From contig OZ038321.1 in the NCBI GenBank assembly GCA_964035795.1, forward strand, positions 6,257,696 through 6,321,695: a stretch of DNA of 64,000 nt, written 5' to 3'. The DNA comes from Pterobdella sp. o SKG-2022 (Eukaryota > Annelida > Clitellata > Hirudinida > Piscicolidae). The notes below the pieces were generated by a model, which worked only from the letters and a program-made list of their open reading frames with translations, had not been told where the DNA came from and ran no database searches. Made by a program: the position numbers and the translations under genes. Within the stretch, counting starts at the first letter, position 1; each line of letters begins with the position of its first letter. Positions 46,227 to 58,650 of the stretch are shown here, piece by piece.

Positions 46227-49200
46227 AACCAATATACATGGATAGAAAACTTCATTTACCAGAAGATATATAAATAGATATACATATAGGCAATAGATTC
46301 AAACATTGATACATAGAATAATGCATAGTTATTTGGATGTATGAAAGATAGGTCGCTTGGTAAGCACATGCACACCTCCGTATTCCTCAATTGAAAAAAT
46401 TATACATAAAAGCCGCCTTAAAAAGATGTGAAAAAAGTATTGATTTAAAATACTTGAATCTTTTTAAAATAATATGAATCCATGCTCGTACGCTTCAGGT
46501 ACACACATACATCATAGACTATGTTTTTTGTGTGTCTTTTCATTTTAAATGCCCTTTGTATTGTGTGTACCTTCAAGTCTTAAAGACTCTTTTTTTGTAT
46601 TATTCCGTGGTGTTTTGTTTTGTTATGTGTCTCTTTCAATGCTGTTTCATGCTGATTGTTTTTTTTGTGAATCAATTATCTGCACATTAACTATATAAAT
46701 TCATTGATAAATTTTTTATTTCTGAACACAAAGCCTAAAGCTGTGAACTGATCTCACTCTTGGTATCTAAAACAATAATTTCAACACAAATGAAAGATAC
46801 CTTCATACTAAAAGCAAATATGAAAATATAAAGAAAACTGTCCAACCACACCGCTGCAAAAGGGTTACATGCTCCTTTGTTATATGCTTTTTCTGATCCT
46901 TTGATCAGTTGACATGTTCAAATAAGGTTTCGAGGTTATTGTATGACTAAAAGGTTTATTTTATTTTTTAGTTACTTCAATGCTAGAATGGAGAAAAGTT
47001 TGAGTAATTGTGTTAAAGACTGAAAACTACTTCAAGACGAGTTTCATGGAATGTTAAGTTTAACTTGTCAACGTACATCAAATAAAATTTAATTAATTAC
47101 CATTTATATTAATTAACCATAAAAATTTTTAAATTCAAAAAAATTGAAATTAATATAAAAAATTAATAACAGTTATAAAAATAAGTGGAAATAACATTAA
47201 TAAAACTAATAATAATAAGAATAATAATCATAAATTTTATTAAAGTGGTGTCTAACTAAATGAGTTGAAACGGTTCATATTGATTGGAATTTCTCAGAAA
47301 TATTTAATATGTGCGATAAGCAGAGGAATAAATTTTAAAATAAGAAGCTGCATACAGCCGTGAAATCTAGCACAAAGCCCTTGTCATAAGCATATTCACC
47401 GTTATTGCCTTCATCAAATGCAAAACTCAAACATTTTTGTTGAAATTTTTAATTAGAAGCTCTAAAAAGCATTTTTGACTTTTTAAATATAATATTTTTT
47501 TATCGAAAGGAATTAATTCAGCTGATTTGTTTGTGTTTAATGAGGGAATTTAATTTATTAAAAAATAATATATTGCTCAAAGTGAATTTTCATTCGGATT
47601 CATTTATTTGCTTTTTGGTAAGCTTTGCCAAGCAAGCTCAAAAGTAAATATAAACTCCACACAATTAGCATGTGGTAAAACTCAAATATTTCTCAAAAAA
47701 AATCCACAATTAAAATCAATTTTTGAACAAATTAATCAAAAGAACACAAATACATACATAAAAGGCGGTTTTTGTGTATGGCTTTTTTCTATCTGAAAAA
47801 TTCTTTTGCTCTGCTTCTCAATGTGAATATTGTTCAACAGAACCGTGCACATCTTTTCATCTTCGTCCTCCTCCTCCTCATCTTTTTCTTCGTCGTCTTC
47901 ATCTTCATCTTTCAATGCTAGATTCTTGCTTTTGTTTTTACTTCAATTAAATGTAATGATTTAACTTTTTTCATTCGAGTTTTTATTTATTTTTATGGAT
48001 CGAGGTACATTTCAACTGAAAATATTTTATTTTTATGTTAGTAAACCAAAATTAAATACTTTATTTATAGTTTTTTTAATACCACTCTCACCAAGAAAGT
48101 TAAATCACTTTTGAAACTAAGTTAAATTAATAAAAAAAACGACTTTTTTCTCATTTTTTACTAATTAATTGTTTATTTCAATTTTAAAGTATGTAATTTT
48201 AAAATCAATCTTATCATACAAACCGCATCAAAGAAAATCAAACCACTAAAAAATAGTTAGAAAAATAGACTAAAATAAAAAAATAATATAATGACAGAAA
48301 AAACGACAGTCTCAATAATAATAAAAATAATAATAATTATTATTATTATAATTATTATAATAATAATCTCATAAAAAAGCACTAATCTCATAACAAAAAC
48401 CTTCAAAACATCACACAGCATAATAACAATAATAAAAACAATAAAAATAAACATGAAACGTATAATAATAACAATAATAATAATTACACCAACGAACCAT
48501 TTAATAAAATGAGATAAAGTCCACAATACACCAAATATAGTTAGTAGTTTTTTGATGAAATAATAGAAAAAAATAACGTTAACAAATAAAAAAGAATTAA
48601 AAAAAGTCCAATGGACTTAATAATGAAAAAATAAAAGCAATGATATTAATAAAGTAAATTTTCTATAAGAATAGACATTAAAAAAATGATGTTAATCATC
48701 ATCTCATAATAATCTAACAATAGAAATAATAAAGCGGAATTTTATAATAGTAATAATAAAATAATAATAAAAATAATAGCTATAGCAGCAAAAAACAATA
48801 AGAACAACACTAAACACACAAAAACGTCATCTATTTCTTTAACCTCTTAGGTTGTTGAGACAATCGATAAAATATATAGCTATCCAGCGTCTACTAGGCG
48901 TAAATTCTCATTTGACATTATTATAATTCTATTCGCTCTAGGACACCGGCATGCTTGTATGTTTCTCAAGGCGTTCATGTCTTGCTTTTTGGTGATAATT
49001 AATTTATATCATTGTGAATTCTAAGCCTGCTTTAAGTCGATATTAATTGAATTGAGTTAAAAAATTATTATTTGGAGTTTTTGTGTTTTTTTATTGGAAC
49101 TGCAGAAATTTCAATAGAATTTAAAAATGAGGAATATAAAGGAAAATGTACGATGGGGTGTATGGATAAGATAGACGCGAATCAAAGAACTTGACCAATA

Positions 49201-50699
49201 AAAATCCTTGTAATAAGCATTGTTTTTTTCATTATTATATTGCATTTTTATATTCTTTAAACAACTCTTTTATTTTTTTGTATACAGAACTTTCTATTCA
49301 CAATAAATAAATACCAACCATGCATTTTATTAATACACGATAGAAGAAAAAGTTAATTCCAAGGATTAATTGAAATCTTGCTTATTGTTCAAAGGGAGAA
49401 GCATAGATGAAAGACATTGTACAAATATCCACGATGTATAATCTTTTTCAGTGTCTTTTTTATTTATAGCCGGGTAATCAATAAGTGCGTAGAAGCCTTT
49501 AAATACTAGCTTTTATTGCTGGTAATTATGAAATTTCATTTTTTTGAGTTTTTTATATGTGTTTTTATAAATAATTAAATGCTATTTATATGAATTAAAT
49601 TGATTAGTGAAGCAGGATAAAAATTGAAGTTTTAAGTTCTTTTTTGTTTTTATTCTTAGAATAATGCTACCAAAAGAAAACACATAAACCGGAATAAAAA
49701 CAACTGCACAAAAGAATGTAACAGCAATAAAATAAAACCACAAATTCTCGGTAGTTTTGTGCTATATAAGTTGATATAAATATCATCGTTTTTATTATTA
49801 GAAGAACCTCATTATCAAAATTATTCCACCATTGCCACAATCATCATCATAACTCTTAAAAGTATTTTTTATTCTTACTATTATCTTCATCACAACAATC
49901 CACCATTTTTTCAATATTATTTGTCTCATAAAATGGCAGAACTAAAAGCCAAAGACACCATGCAAGCGAGTTTGGTACACGAGCAGCAATTGATTGAACG
50001 GCCGATTTTCCTTACACTACTACTCATTATGATTTTAGCAACGCGTTTGCGTATAAATCGTCTGCATTTTAAGAGTACATCTCTAGGTCTGTGCCTTTTG
50101 CCGCATAATTATCTGTATCTCTTTTATCTTTCTTATTGACTGTTTAAAGATCTCTTTTTATTTCATTCGATGTATTTTTCAGAGTGTTTTTGTCTGTTTT
50201 ATTGAACACTATTTCATTTGCATTTTAAAAACTTAAAATATGGTTAATATCTGTTTGATGTTCGTGGTTCGGTTTTTATCTTCATAATGATAATACTAGT
50301 TGATTGAAAATATTCAATACAATAGAATTAACGTTGATAAATACGTTTTCTAATAAATTAAGTATTATATGATTTTTAAAGAACATTAAATTTTTCCGCT
50401 TATCTAAAACTGAATTCCTTCTGGCGCATTAAAACTACAGATGAAAACACAAAATTAGATCTAAGTTTTCAATAAAATGCATTAAAAGATTTTTAAACCC
50501 TGAAAACCAGTTTAAAAGTTGAATGAAGATTTTTTTGCAGACATCATAAAAAATTTAAAAGTGTCTGCTGCAAACCTTATTTTCCACTACTATCTTTGGT
50601 TGGAACCTCATTTTCCACTACTATAATTGGTTTGAACTTGTTAAATACCAATTTTATTTTTTAACTTTATTGAGTTAAATCGTAATCTTAATTAGCTCA

Positions 50700-50735
50700 C
50701 GCTTGCTAACGTATTAGGTGAAGCTATACTTTGTC
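50700..50735 (+). repeat. short dispersed repeat, copy 1
   Basis: GCTAACGTATTAGGTGAAGC followed by TATACTT also occurs, slightly changed, at about 61533-61562. It may be the end of an old interspersed element. Confidence 0.35.
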
Positions 50736-52943
50736 AAAATGAGGGATTTTAAATTTAAATCATTATTCTTATAAATTTAATTGGCCCAGTACAAAAAAAT
50801 TCAAATCAAACACGTTTATTAATGTATTAATATCTTTGTTTTTGACGCCAAATATGACATTTAAGGTCAAGGACGATAACTTTAATTTCTATAGTGCCAA
50901 ATTTGAGAACCATAATTGATTAAAGTATATTGTATTATATGCAACACGTCAAAAAAAGGCGTCTAAGACGTTTCCAGGCCAGAATTCAAACCAATTTGCC
51001 CTTCTTATACACTTTTTTTCTAGCAATCTGGATATTGTATCAAGGCCCCAGATCTTTTAATTTTTCAAAATTAGCTTTAGATATTTTGGTCTGGTTTCTT
51101 TCTTCTTCTCTGTCTTGTTGGAGATGTTTGAACTTTTAAAATTGTAAAATGAAAATGCATCAATTATTTTTATTAATTAATTAAGTTTATTCACCGACGA
51201 AGCTTTTGGTAAGCATAACTTACCCTATCAAGTGCCATATAGCATTTGATAAGTTATACTTCATCAAAAAACGACTCGAGTGCTACTGAAGATCTCATGG
51301 ATACCTCATCAACCAACAAACCAACCAGCTCAACATTAAACCAACTTATCTTCTAACCAACCAATCAAAAAAACCTCTATCTAACTAATTAGTCAACACA
51401 ACAAATAAAAAAATACCCAACTTACTAACCAACCAACAAACTAACTAAAAAATTTTCGGGTATATATGATTTTCATTAAATAATATTTTTATGAATAATA
51501 TTGGATGTTAATAAATAACAATGTTTCCCATCAGATGTCGGCGAAGAGTGCAGTGCATTTGACCTGCAGGCAAATCTAAACCAGATTTCAAAAACTTGAT
51601 TCTAAAAATTATTTTATGCTGAACAGTCAAAACAAAAATATTTTAAATTAAAGATTTGGTTGATGCTTCAAATCAGTATATAGTTTTTTTAAATTTGATT
51701 TTCTTAAACAGTTGCTCAATAACTTTAAAGATACCATAAAAATGAATTATAAATTATTAGATAGTGTTTGTATTTGAAAAAAAACTATGGAATATAAATT
51801 ATTTGAATGTACTGAAATGTTAGATGTGGAATGAGATGAAAGAAAAATCGATTGGAAATGCATGAAAATACAAGTGGTCTTGAAGACTTCGTGTCTCGCT
51901 TCTCTGTTTTGTAGTATTACAGAGATGGCTAAAAGTTCTGTTCAACTCAGAAAGATGGAGAAAGCATTTTAGGAGTAATTCTACCGGATGAGACAACAAA
52001 AGGTTGCAAAATAAGATACTGTCAGAGAAGCTGCATAGAAATTTTTTATATTCAAAAACTACTAAATATTGCTTTATCGTAGTATTGTGTGAAAATAAGT
52101 TTTTATAGCAAGGTTTTATGATGAGGCTTTTTAATTTTTAAAATAAATTTATAACTATTTTTTGGTGTCTTAAAAATCCATTAAAACATCTCATAATCGA
52201 CCTAAAAACATTTTGAACTCATCAATCTAGCTTTGATCTTCATATTGGCGTTCAAATGACACAACAAAGTTTAATCAAAACTATATCAGTTATTGAATAA
52301 TATCAAAATAAAAAATACTAAAAACTGTCATTCAGTCACAAATCTGTTTTGGGAAGCGCTCTATTATAGATAGATAACACCATTTGCAAAACAAATCACA
52401 ATAATCACAGGATAATTTTGACTACAATGTACATGATACAAGATCAGTGAAATGATGCAGTTTTTAAACAAAACAGTGATTTAAATACAGTGAGTTTAAG
52501 CGGAATTGAAACACGATTAGATTGTGAATATCAATGTTGGTGTTCTAAAATGTTTTAATGCTTGATATCACGGAAATCTAAAAGATCATGCTTATTATGA
52601 GTTAAGTTTTAAAGAAGTTTTGTGAAATAATCTGGAATATTGTCAGTTAGATTTGCATTTTCATAAAATCGATTAAACCACTCAACAAACCATTGAACGT
52701 TAGAAACTAATGAAATTTAAAGGCCCAAATGAAACTACTCAATTATTCTAACCCACATGTCATCTTAATTTTCAATTTCCGAATCTATTACCTTCCATTA
52801 ACCTAGTCTACTATCGCAACCCACCCAGCATAGCACTAATCACCCTATATCCCTACCAAATACAACTCCTATAAAACCCCTATCACACATAAATCTCAAC
52901 CCCCCCTCATATCACTGCCCCAAACAGCCCCCCACTAGCATCA

Positions 52944-53133
52944 TCAGTCGATCAAAGAAGGAGTATTATTCTGGTATGTCATAAGAAGTACAGAGTCGAC
53001 AGGTTGCATACAGGAAGGGCACGTGAAGGACCGCATGAGCCAGTCATCGATGCATCTTTTGTGGTACATGTGTACACAGGGCAGGTATCGCATATTGTCC
53101 CCTATCATAAAATCCCCCATGCATATCACACAC
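52944..53133 (-). CDS. RNF11: RNF11 RING-H2 domain exon
   Basis: C-x2-C...C-x1-H-x2-H-x2-C...C-x2-C ligands are all present. The IDDWLMRSFTCPSCMQPVD stretch is nearly identical to the vertebrate protein. The C-terminus is LLMTYQNNTPSLID, nine residues beyond the vertebrate end. An upstream TTAG acceptor would add residues in another phase and is not supported. Confidence 0.95.
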
Positions 53134-56100
53134 CTTTGTGAGTTGTGTTGGATTTCTAATTTGATAACAATAATAATAACAACAATCTTATGAGCACACA
53201 TCTTTTTTCTATCTATCTATTAATATATCATCTATTTATTTCGGAGACATCGTAAGTATCTTGTATTTAATAATTTTCGTTTTTATTCTTCACAAAATGA
53301 GGTTTTTTAAAACAAAATAAAAACGAAAATTATCCATTTATTTAACGATCTATTTATTCATTAATCTATGAAATCCTCTATCAAACTAAGAAACGTCCAT
53401 ACTCTCTAGCTTTCTTGTTGCCATCATAAACTCCGCAGGGTAGGTGGTGGATCAATCCAATCCTCTTTGCGATCTTCACCTTTATTATAATGTTAATAAT
53501 AACAACTGAATAATAATAATAATAATAAAAATAACGTTAGCTTAAAATGTAACCTATAACAGTGGAAAAATAAAAAAGCATAAGAACAAAATGAAACTCA
53601 AGTATCTAAGCACCAAAATAAAACAACTTAAGCATAAATTCCATTAGTGGTATCAACTTAAACTTATTGAAAACATTGAGGAACATTTCGAAGTGGTGGA
53701 ATGTTCAAAACATGAGACAGAAAATACGCTTTAAAAAATTTCGTGTAAAATATGAAATTCAAATGACTGTTGGACTTAGCCTGCTTTATTTGCAGACAAA
53801 ATAAATTTTTCTATAGTTCAAAAGCTACGTAATCATTGAAATTTCATTAAATTATATTTAGACATATTTATAGCACAGATACAATTGTTCACGTTCATAA
53901 GGTAACATTATGAACTGTGGCATAAATCGAGGGTTTAAGCTTTTAGAGCATGGTACATAAAGGGCGCAAAAGTTGTTTTAAAGCCTTGCTAAAATGCAAG
54001 TTTGACCCATGTGGTGTGCTTGTTTAAAAAAATAGAAAAACTTTGTACAGTGTAAAAAGTGGATTCATGCAGGATGGATAAAAACTTTGAATCAAGGTTT
54101 TTGTTGAGATTGTATAAACAAAAAATTCAATGTTTAAGATGGTTTTTTGAGTTAATTGATAAAGATAGATAATTTCTGTTGTCTAGAGTATTTTTTAAAT
54201 GGTGGTGGAGGAAGTGAGGTAGCTGTTACATCAAAGATAGGACTGGGCTAGAAGGCATTCAACGGAGGGTCTACTATATTATGTTATAAGAAAAAAAATA
54301 TTTTAAAAAATTCATAAAAAATTTAAAATTTGGCAAAAACTATAGCTCAAAAACTTGAGCAGTAAGATCGTTAAAGAGGGTTTTCTGTAAATAGCAGAAA
54401 GACGACTGCTTAGAATGTTTTGTGATCTGCGGGTGTTGATAGTGTGAGCTGAAAACTTTGATGGGTAGATTGGGTTTGAATAATACAATTGTTGAAGTGG
54501 TGAGACAAAGGAGTTCGAGATGACTGGGTCATGTTTTAAAAAAGGGATTATGATTGTGTGAAGCAGGTGAGGAGGTTTGAAGTTGAAGGTAGTAGAAGAA
54601 AAAGATAGCCAAAATTACCATTAAAAAGCATGATACAAAACCTTTGTTGGAAATTTTTTTCGTATTTGAAGGCACATTTGAAAGGTCAAGTAGAGAGAGA
54701 ATAAGGTAACGAAAAAAAAGACTCAGTGACCCCTAAAAAAGGGAAAGATGGTGACTATAACAAAATAATGTTTTCTGAATATGCTTGATACTTGAAAATT
54801 GCATTATTTAGCCTTTTAAAGAAAAAAGCCACACAAAAGTTTTGTTGATTGAATTGAAAGAAAATTTAGATTCATTATAATTTTATGAATTTTCATACAA
54901 GCTTGAATAACTTTGTAAATATTTGAAAAAAAATCATTTTTTGTTTTATAACATAAAAAAATACACTTGTAGTGTTATAGTGGCATTGTTTAGAAGTTGT
55001 GATACCACACAACTAATATCATTGTAATTATCATCATTCTAAATTAATAATCTCTTATAAGCTTTATTATTATTGTTATTTTTATTTAATATTACATTAT
55101 ATCCTCCATTGTCGGCCCTTATAGCTCAGTGGTAGAGCATTGGACTAATTATCCAAAGTTACCGGGTTCAATCCCGCGTGGGCCGAAAATTATATACATA
55201 AGGAGTAGCGCCCTGTGAAGCATCTGTTGAGCTAACGAAACCACAGTATGAGGCGACTAAGAGTAGATCTAAAAAAAATACTCCGTTGTTCAACTATTAT
55301 TATTGGAAAACTATTATTGTTATTATTGAAGTATTATTATTATCAAAATTAAACTATTATTATCATTGCTATTATTATTAACCTATCATTATAAAAGTAT
55401 AACTATTAAAATTACATTAGCCTCATTATAATGTTAATTTTTACTTGTTCTTCTTCTGTGAGTTGTGCTGCACTTCTTGACACATTTGGTGGCAGTGAGT
55501 TTTGAATCATCTGAATATTAATAATAACTGAAATTGTATTGAAAGTATTTTTATTGAAAACTAGATATCAAGTTTGATAAAAATATTCAGTTCTGTATTA
55601 ATAAAGTTGAGCATATTAAAAAACTGAAAAATTGGGATTCATTGGGTGAAATAATATTATGGAAACAAAAGTATAGTAATAATTATGGACATAATAATGA
55701 AAGTATATTCATAAGTCTAAACATAATAATTTTTGTGTGAATTTATATAGCACTAAGGCATGATCTTATTCAAGTAAAAAAAGCAATTGTGAGTTTATAA
55801 AACTAAGGAAAGATTCTTAAGGAGGGTTCATATAAAACTTATTAATTCATAAATGAATCAGTTTTAGTGGTAGCTGAAATTGAGTGTTTGTATAGAGTAG
55901 CCCTAGTAAACCTGATAATAACTTCTAAAGAGAAACTTCACAGATTACAGTTTGGAATTATAAGTCATTATGTCCCAACTACAATATAATTTTTCAACTT
56001 CATTGGAAAAACACTAAATATATATGTATTCGTGTTGACGATTATTTAACACAGTATACTATAAGAGAATACTATATGAAGAGTTTGAAGACCTGGACAT

Positions 56101-56215
56101 GTGGAGGAGTGTAGGGTAAAAAGTTTGGTGAAATAAACTCAGAATTTTCAATAATTTCTGAGCCATGGAGTAGAGATACATCATCAGTACTTAATCTTCT
56201 CAAACAATTCCCCAT
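52944..56215 (-). CDS. RNF11: RNF11-type RING finger E3 ligase, 4 exons, complete
   Basis: Predicted 151-residue membrane-anchored RING-H2 protein (human RNF11 is 154) that recruits ubiquitin conjugation and HECT ligases in endosomal and growth-factor signalling (family knowledge). Exons: 56215-56093, 55510-55445, 53479-53403, 53133-52944; phases agree. It starts MGNCLRRLSTDDVSLLHGSE: Gly2 for myristoylation, Cys4 for palmitoylation, and the D-D-x-S-L-L-H block. Exon 2 gives AAQLTEEEQ, exon 3 VKIAKRIGLIHHLPCGVYDG. The RING reads ECVICMGDFMIGDNMRYLPC, then VHMYHKRCIDDWLMRSFTCP and SCMQPVD, keeping every zinc ligand. Odd: the family's PPPPY (WW-binding) motif is absent; the same place reads NFLPYTPPHV. 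The first donor (CAG/GTCTTC) and last acceptor (CACAAAG) are weak but give exact family continuity. Confidence 0.95.
54360..54740 (+). mobile_element. decayed non-LTR retrotransposon tail (RNF11 intron 2)
   Basis: Across two frames and several stops the plus strand shows RQRSSR, then LGHVLKKG, then DCVKQVRRFEVEGSRRK. This is the familiar R/L-W-F/L-G-H-V ... V-x-x-F/L-E-V-E-G-x-R-x-x-G-R-P ending of LINE ORF2 proteins. It is a pseudogenised fragment only; no polymerase core is visible. Confidence 0.55.
55110..55190 (+). mobile_element. tRNA-Ile-like sequence (SINE head or tRNA pseudogene)
   Basis: GGCCCTTATAGCTCAGTGGT starts a cloverleaf-like sequence. The D-arm GCTC/GAGC pairs; the anticodon arm TTGGA-CTAATTA-TCCAA gives anticodon AAT; B box GGTTCAATCCC; acceptor GGCCC pairs with GGGCC. 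The T-stem has mismatches (CCGGG versus CCGCG) and the 3' sequence continues GAAAATTATATACATAAGG. That, and related copies on the other strand, favour a SINE or pseudogene over a working tRNA-Ile. Confidence 0.6.
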
Positions 56216-57134
56216 TATCTCGTTTTATATCTAAAAAAATAAGTTTATATAGTGAGTATTTCTTAAAGTACCAGCATTTTTTAGTGAATTTATAAAATTC
56301 TAAGTAATTAAGAAAACCTTTGTGTTTTTTAACAATTTTCAATCCATTTTCCAACAAAAAATCAGGCGTAATTATTAATTTATTCAATAAAAGTCACTCA
56401 GCTGAGTTATATAGATATTAAAACATTTTCAAAAGATGAAATATTCTTTTGTTCTTAAAAATTTTTATAATAGTTCATAGTGCACATCATAATAGAAAAA
56501 AATACAGATAACAATAACTTTAAAATTTCTATTTTTAATTCTCAAAAAGCATGAAAGGGATGGCTGTTTTAATTTTGTATTTGAATATATTATATTCATT
56601 TGAATAAAAATTAAGAAAATTTTTTTTGAGTGAAATTATGATAATTCATCTTCATTTTTGCAATTTCATAATTTTCAACTATTTGATTTGATTCATTGTG
56701 ATTTTCATTATCAACTTTTAACTTTTAAACAATAAATTGAATTTTTTCTACAATTTTTTGATTAAAACATACAAAATATCAACAACGTAATAACTTAATC
56801 CTAAATACAATCGACTCTCAACCAATATCTTCTATATAGTGGCTTTATTTTTTCTAACATCATGTATTACCCATCAATAAAAAATTTTTCCTAATGTATA
56901 CTATTTTATTCGCTAGGTTTATGCAATACAAGTATGAGTATGAGTAGCAACACATGTTTCTACCACTCTAATAATAATTATCTATTGCGTAAAAAAAATT
57001 TACTATTGAAATTTTAATAAATTCAAATGAACTGAGAATATATTGAACTATATTGTTCCTAATTGTGTTTATTGAGCGAAAAAAAGCCATGTGGAAGAAG
57101 TTAAAAACACCAACAGACTCTCACAAAGATATTA

Positions 57135-57350
57135 ACTAATGTAATGTAGTTTAGTGTAATTCAAGGTAATCTAGTTTGATTTTTTTTTCTAAATAGTTTT
57201 TCTTCACAGTTCAAAACGTTTGCTTCTACCCTTATGTAGCAAAAACACTGGGAAACAAGTGCTAATTTTTGACCCAACACGGAATCGAACTCGTTAACTT
57301 TAGATAATTAGTCTAAGGCTCTATCATTTTAGCTAAACGGACTACCACAG
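57135..57350 (-). mobile_element. tRNA-derived SINE, degenerate near full-length copy
   Basis: The head (57350 to about 57268) keeps an anticodon arm TTAGA-CTAATTA-TCTAA and B-box GTTCGATTCC. The body has TGTTTTTGCTACATAAGG and GTTTTGAACTGTGAAG; the tail is ACTACATTACATTAGTT. It matches the 31.3-kb copy in order along its length. It lies upstream of RNF11. Confidence 0.65.
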
Positions 57351-58439
57351 TTATAATGCTAACTTTTGAAAATTCATCCATAATTTGTCCATTGTCACAT
57401 GGAGTAGCGCTTTTTAAACCTATGAAATGCGTAAGCAAAACCCCAGTTAGGGGCGATCTAATGAGCTAACTTGTAGCGTTATATTGAAAAACTTACTTAT
57501 TGGTGTTTTTAAACATAAAAAATCTATAATTATATTCTTCTCGACATGATCTTTCGATAAACTATTATGAGTTATGAAAAAAATTTGATGTTAAAGTAAG
57601 TTCTATTTCATTTTGTTATCGGAAATTTTAAACTTCAAAGAAGTGACTTAAAGAAACATAACCATTTTTTATTGAAACAAAACATTTTTTTACGTAAAAT
57701 TAACATCAAAAACTCTTTGTTAATGAATAATCAATTGTGTTTTTCCAATGTTACATTTTTTTAATTTTTCCCACGTGGAACGCAATTTTAACGTACTTTT
57801 GCTAGACGTTTTTGCCCATGAACTAGCTCATTCAATCTTGGTCACTTCATTTTAACTCCATTTGGTCAGGCTCACATGAGTTCTTAAGAAGAGCTCTTTA
57901 TTTAATTTTTTAATTTCTTTACTCAAATGATTATAAAAAAAAGGCAATAAAGAATGAGAATTTCAGAGTTATTTGATGTTTAAAGCATTCTTTTTATGAA
58001 ATCTGATTCATAAAGATTTTATTCATTAGAATGAAGAGACTTTCAAAAATTTTACTTATCTCATGCAAGAAGTTTACTTGTAATATCAGTATTATTTTCC
58101 ACTAAAATTACGATCATAAACGCTATTATGAATAATACTATTTGAAAATGCTCAATTTTGCGATAATATAAGTTGCAGTAACAATTACTTTCCGAATTAG
58201 CTTAACATTCAAAATGAAATTTCGCTAAAATAACATCAACATAAAATGATAGAGATGAAAACATTGTATCTATAATATAAGCTCAATTAGATTCATTTGT
58301 ATTATTAATCTATTTATCTGCTATTTGTTTTCAAAAATGGTAAACTCAAATACGAAAATTTTCTATAATTAAAAAAAATCTTTTTTGGTTGTGATTTTAT
58401 ATAGCCTACTACTGCTTACATTGGCTGAACGTCCCACGG

Positions 58440-58505
58440 TTGCTTTTGAAATGAGCCAATAGAGTAAGAGGAATAAGAGATTCTTGAAAATGATTGGTTG
58501 CAAGC
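58440..58505 (+). promoter_or_regulatory. CCAAT-box pair upstream of the odd-skipped gene
   Basis: A direct CCAAT (within GAGCCAATAG) and an inverted CCAAT (GATTGG), about 40 bases apart, lie about 150-200 bases before the first ATG. They are suggestive only; no initiator was identified. Confidence 0.25.
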
Positions 58506-58650
58506 TTTGATAAAACCTTATATTGGAATAACCGCAAGAAAACTTTGAAAAATGTTATTTAAATACAACAAAAAAAAATGAAAAAAAAACTTATTATTAT
58601 ATATGAATAATAATGGATAATAATCAATAAATAAAATTATAAGTTCAAAA

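Larger units (their letters stand above)
56216..58650. other. divergent intergenic region between RNF11 and odd-skipped
   Basis: Head-to-head 2.4-kb spacer holding the two promoters and a degenerate SINE (57135-57350). At about 58450-58500 there is a CCAAT box (GAGCCAATAG) and an inverted one (GATTGGTTGC), the best promoter-like signals here for the plus-strand gene. No coding sequence was seen. Confidence 0.4.

Noticed and set aside
47820..47945. Acidic minus-strand segment (Asp/Glu run) as a BAZ2 upstream exon
   Set aside because: It is a CT-rich simple repeat in disguise; no donor in a phase that fits the first known BAZ2 exon was found.
48315..48370. AT palindrome as a hairpin or terminator
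   Set aside because: Short ATT/AAT runs facing each other arise readily in this sequence; no transcript context supports a function.
55113..55185. Working tRNA-Ile(AAT) gene
   Set aside because: The T-stem mismatches and the presence of several related, worse copies with SINE bodies argue for a tRNA-derived element or pseudogene.
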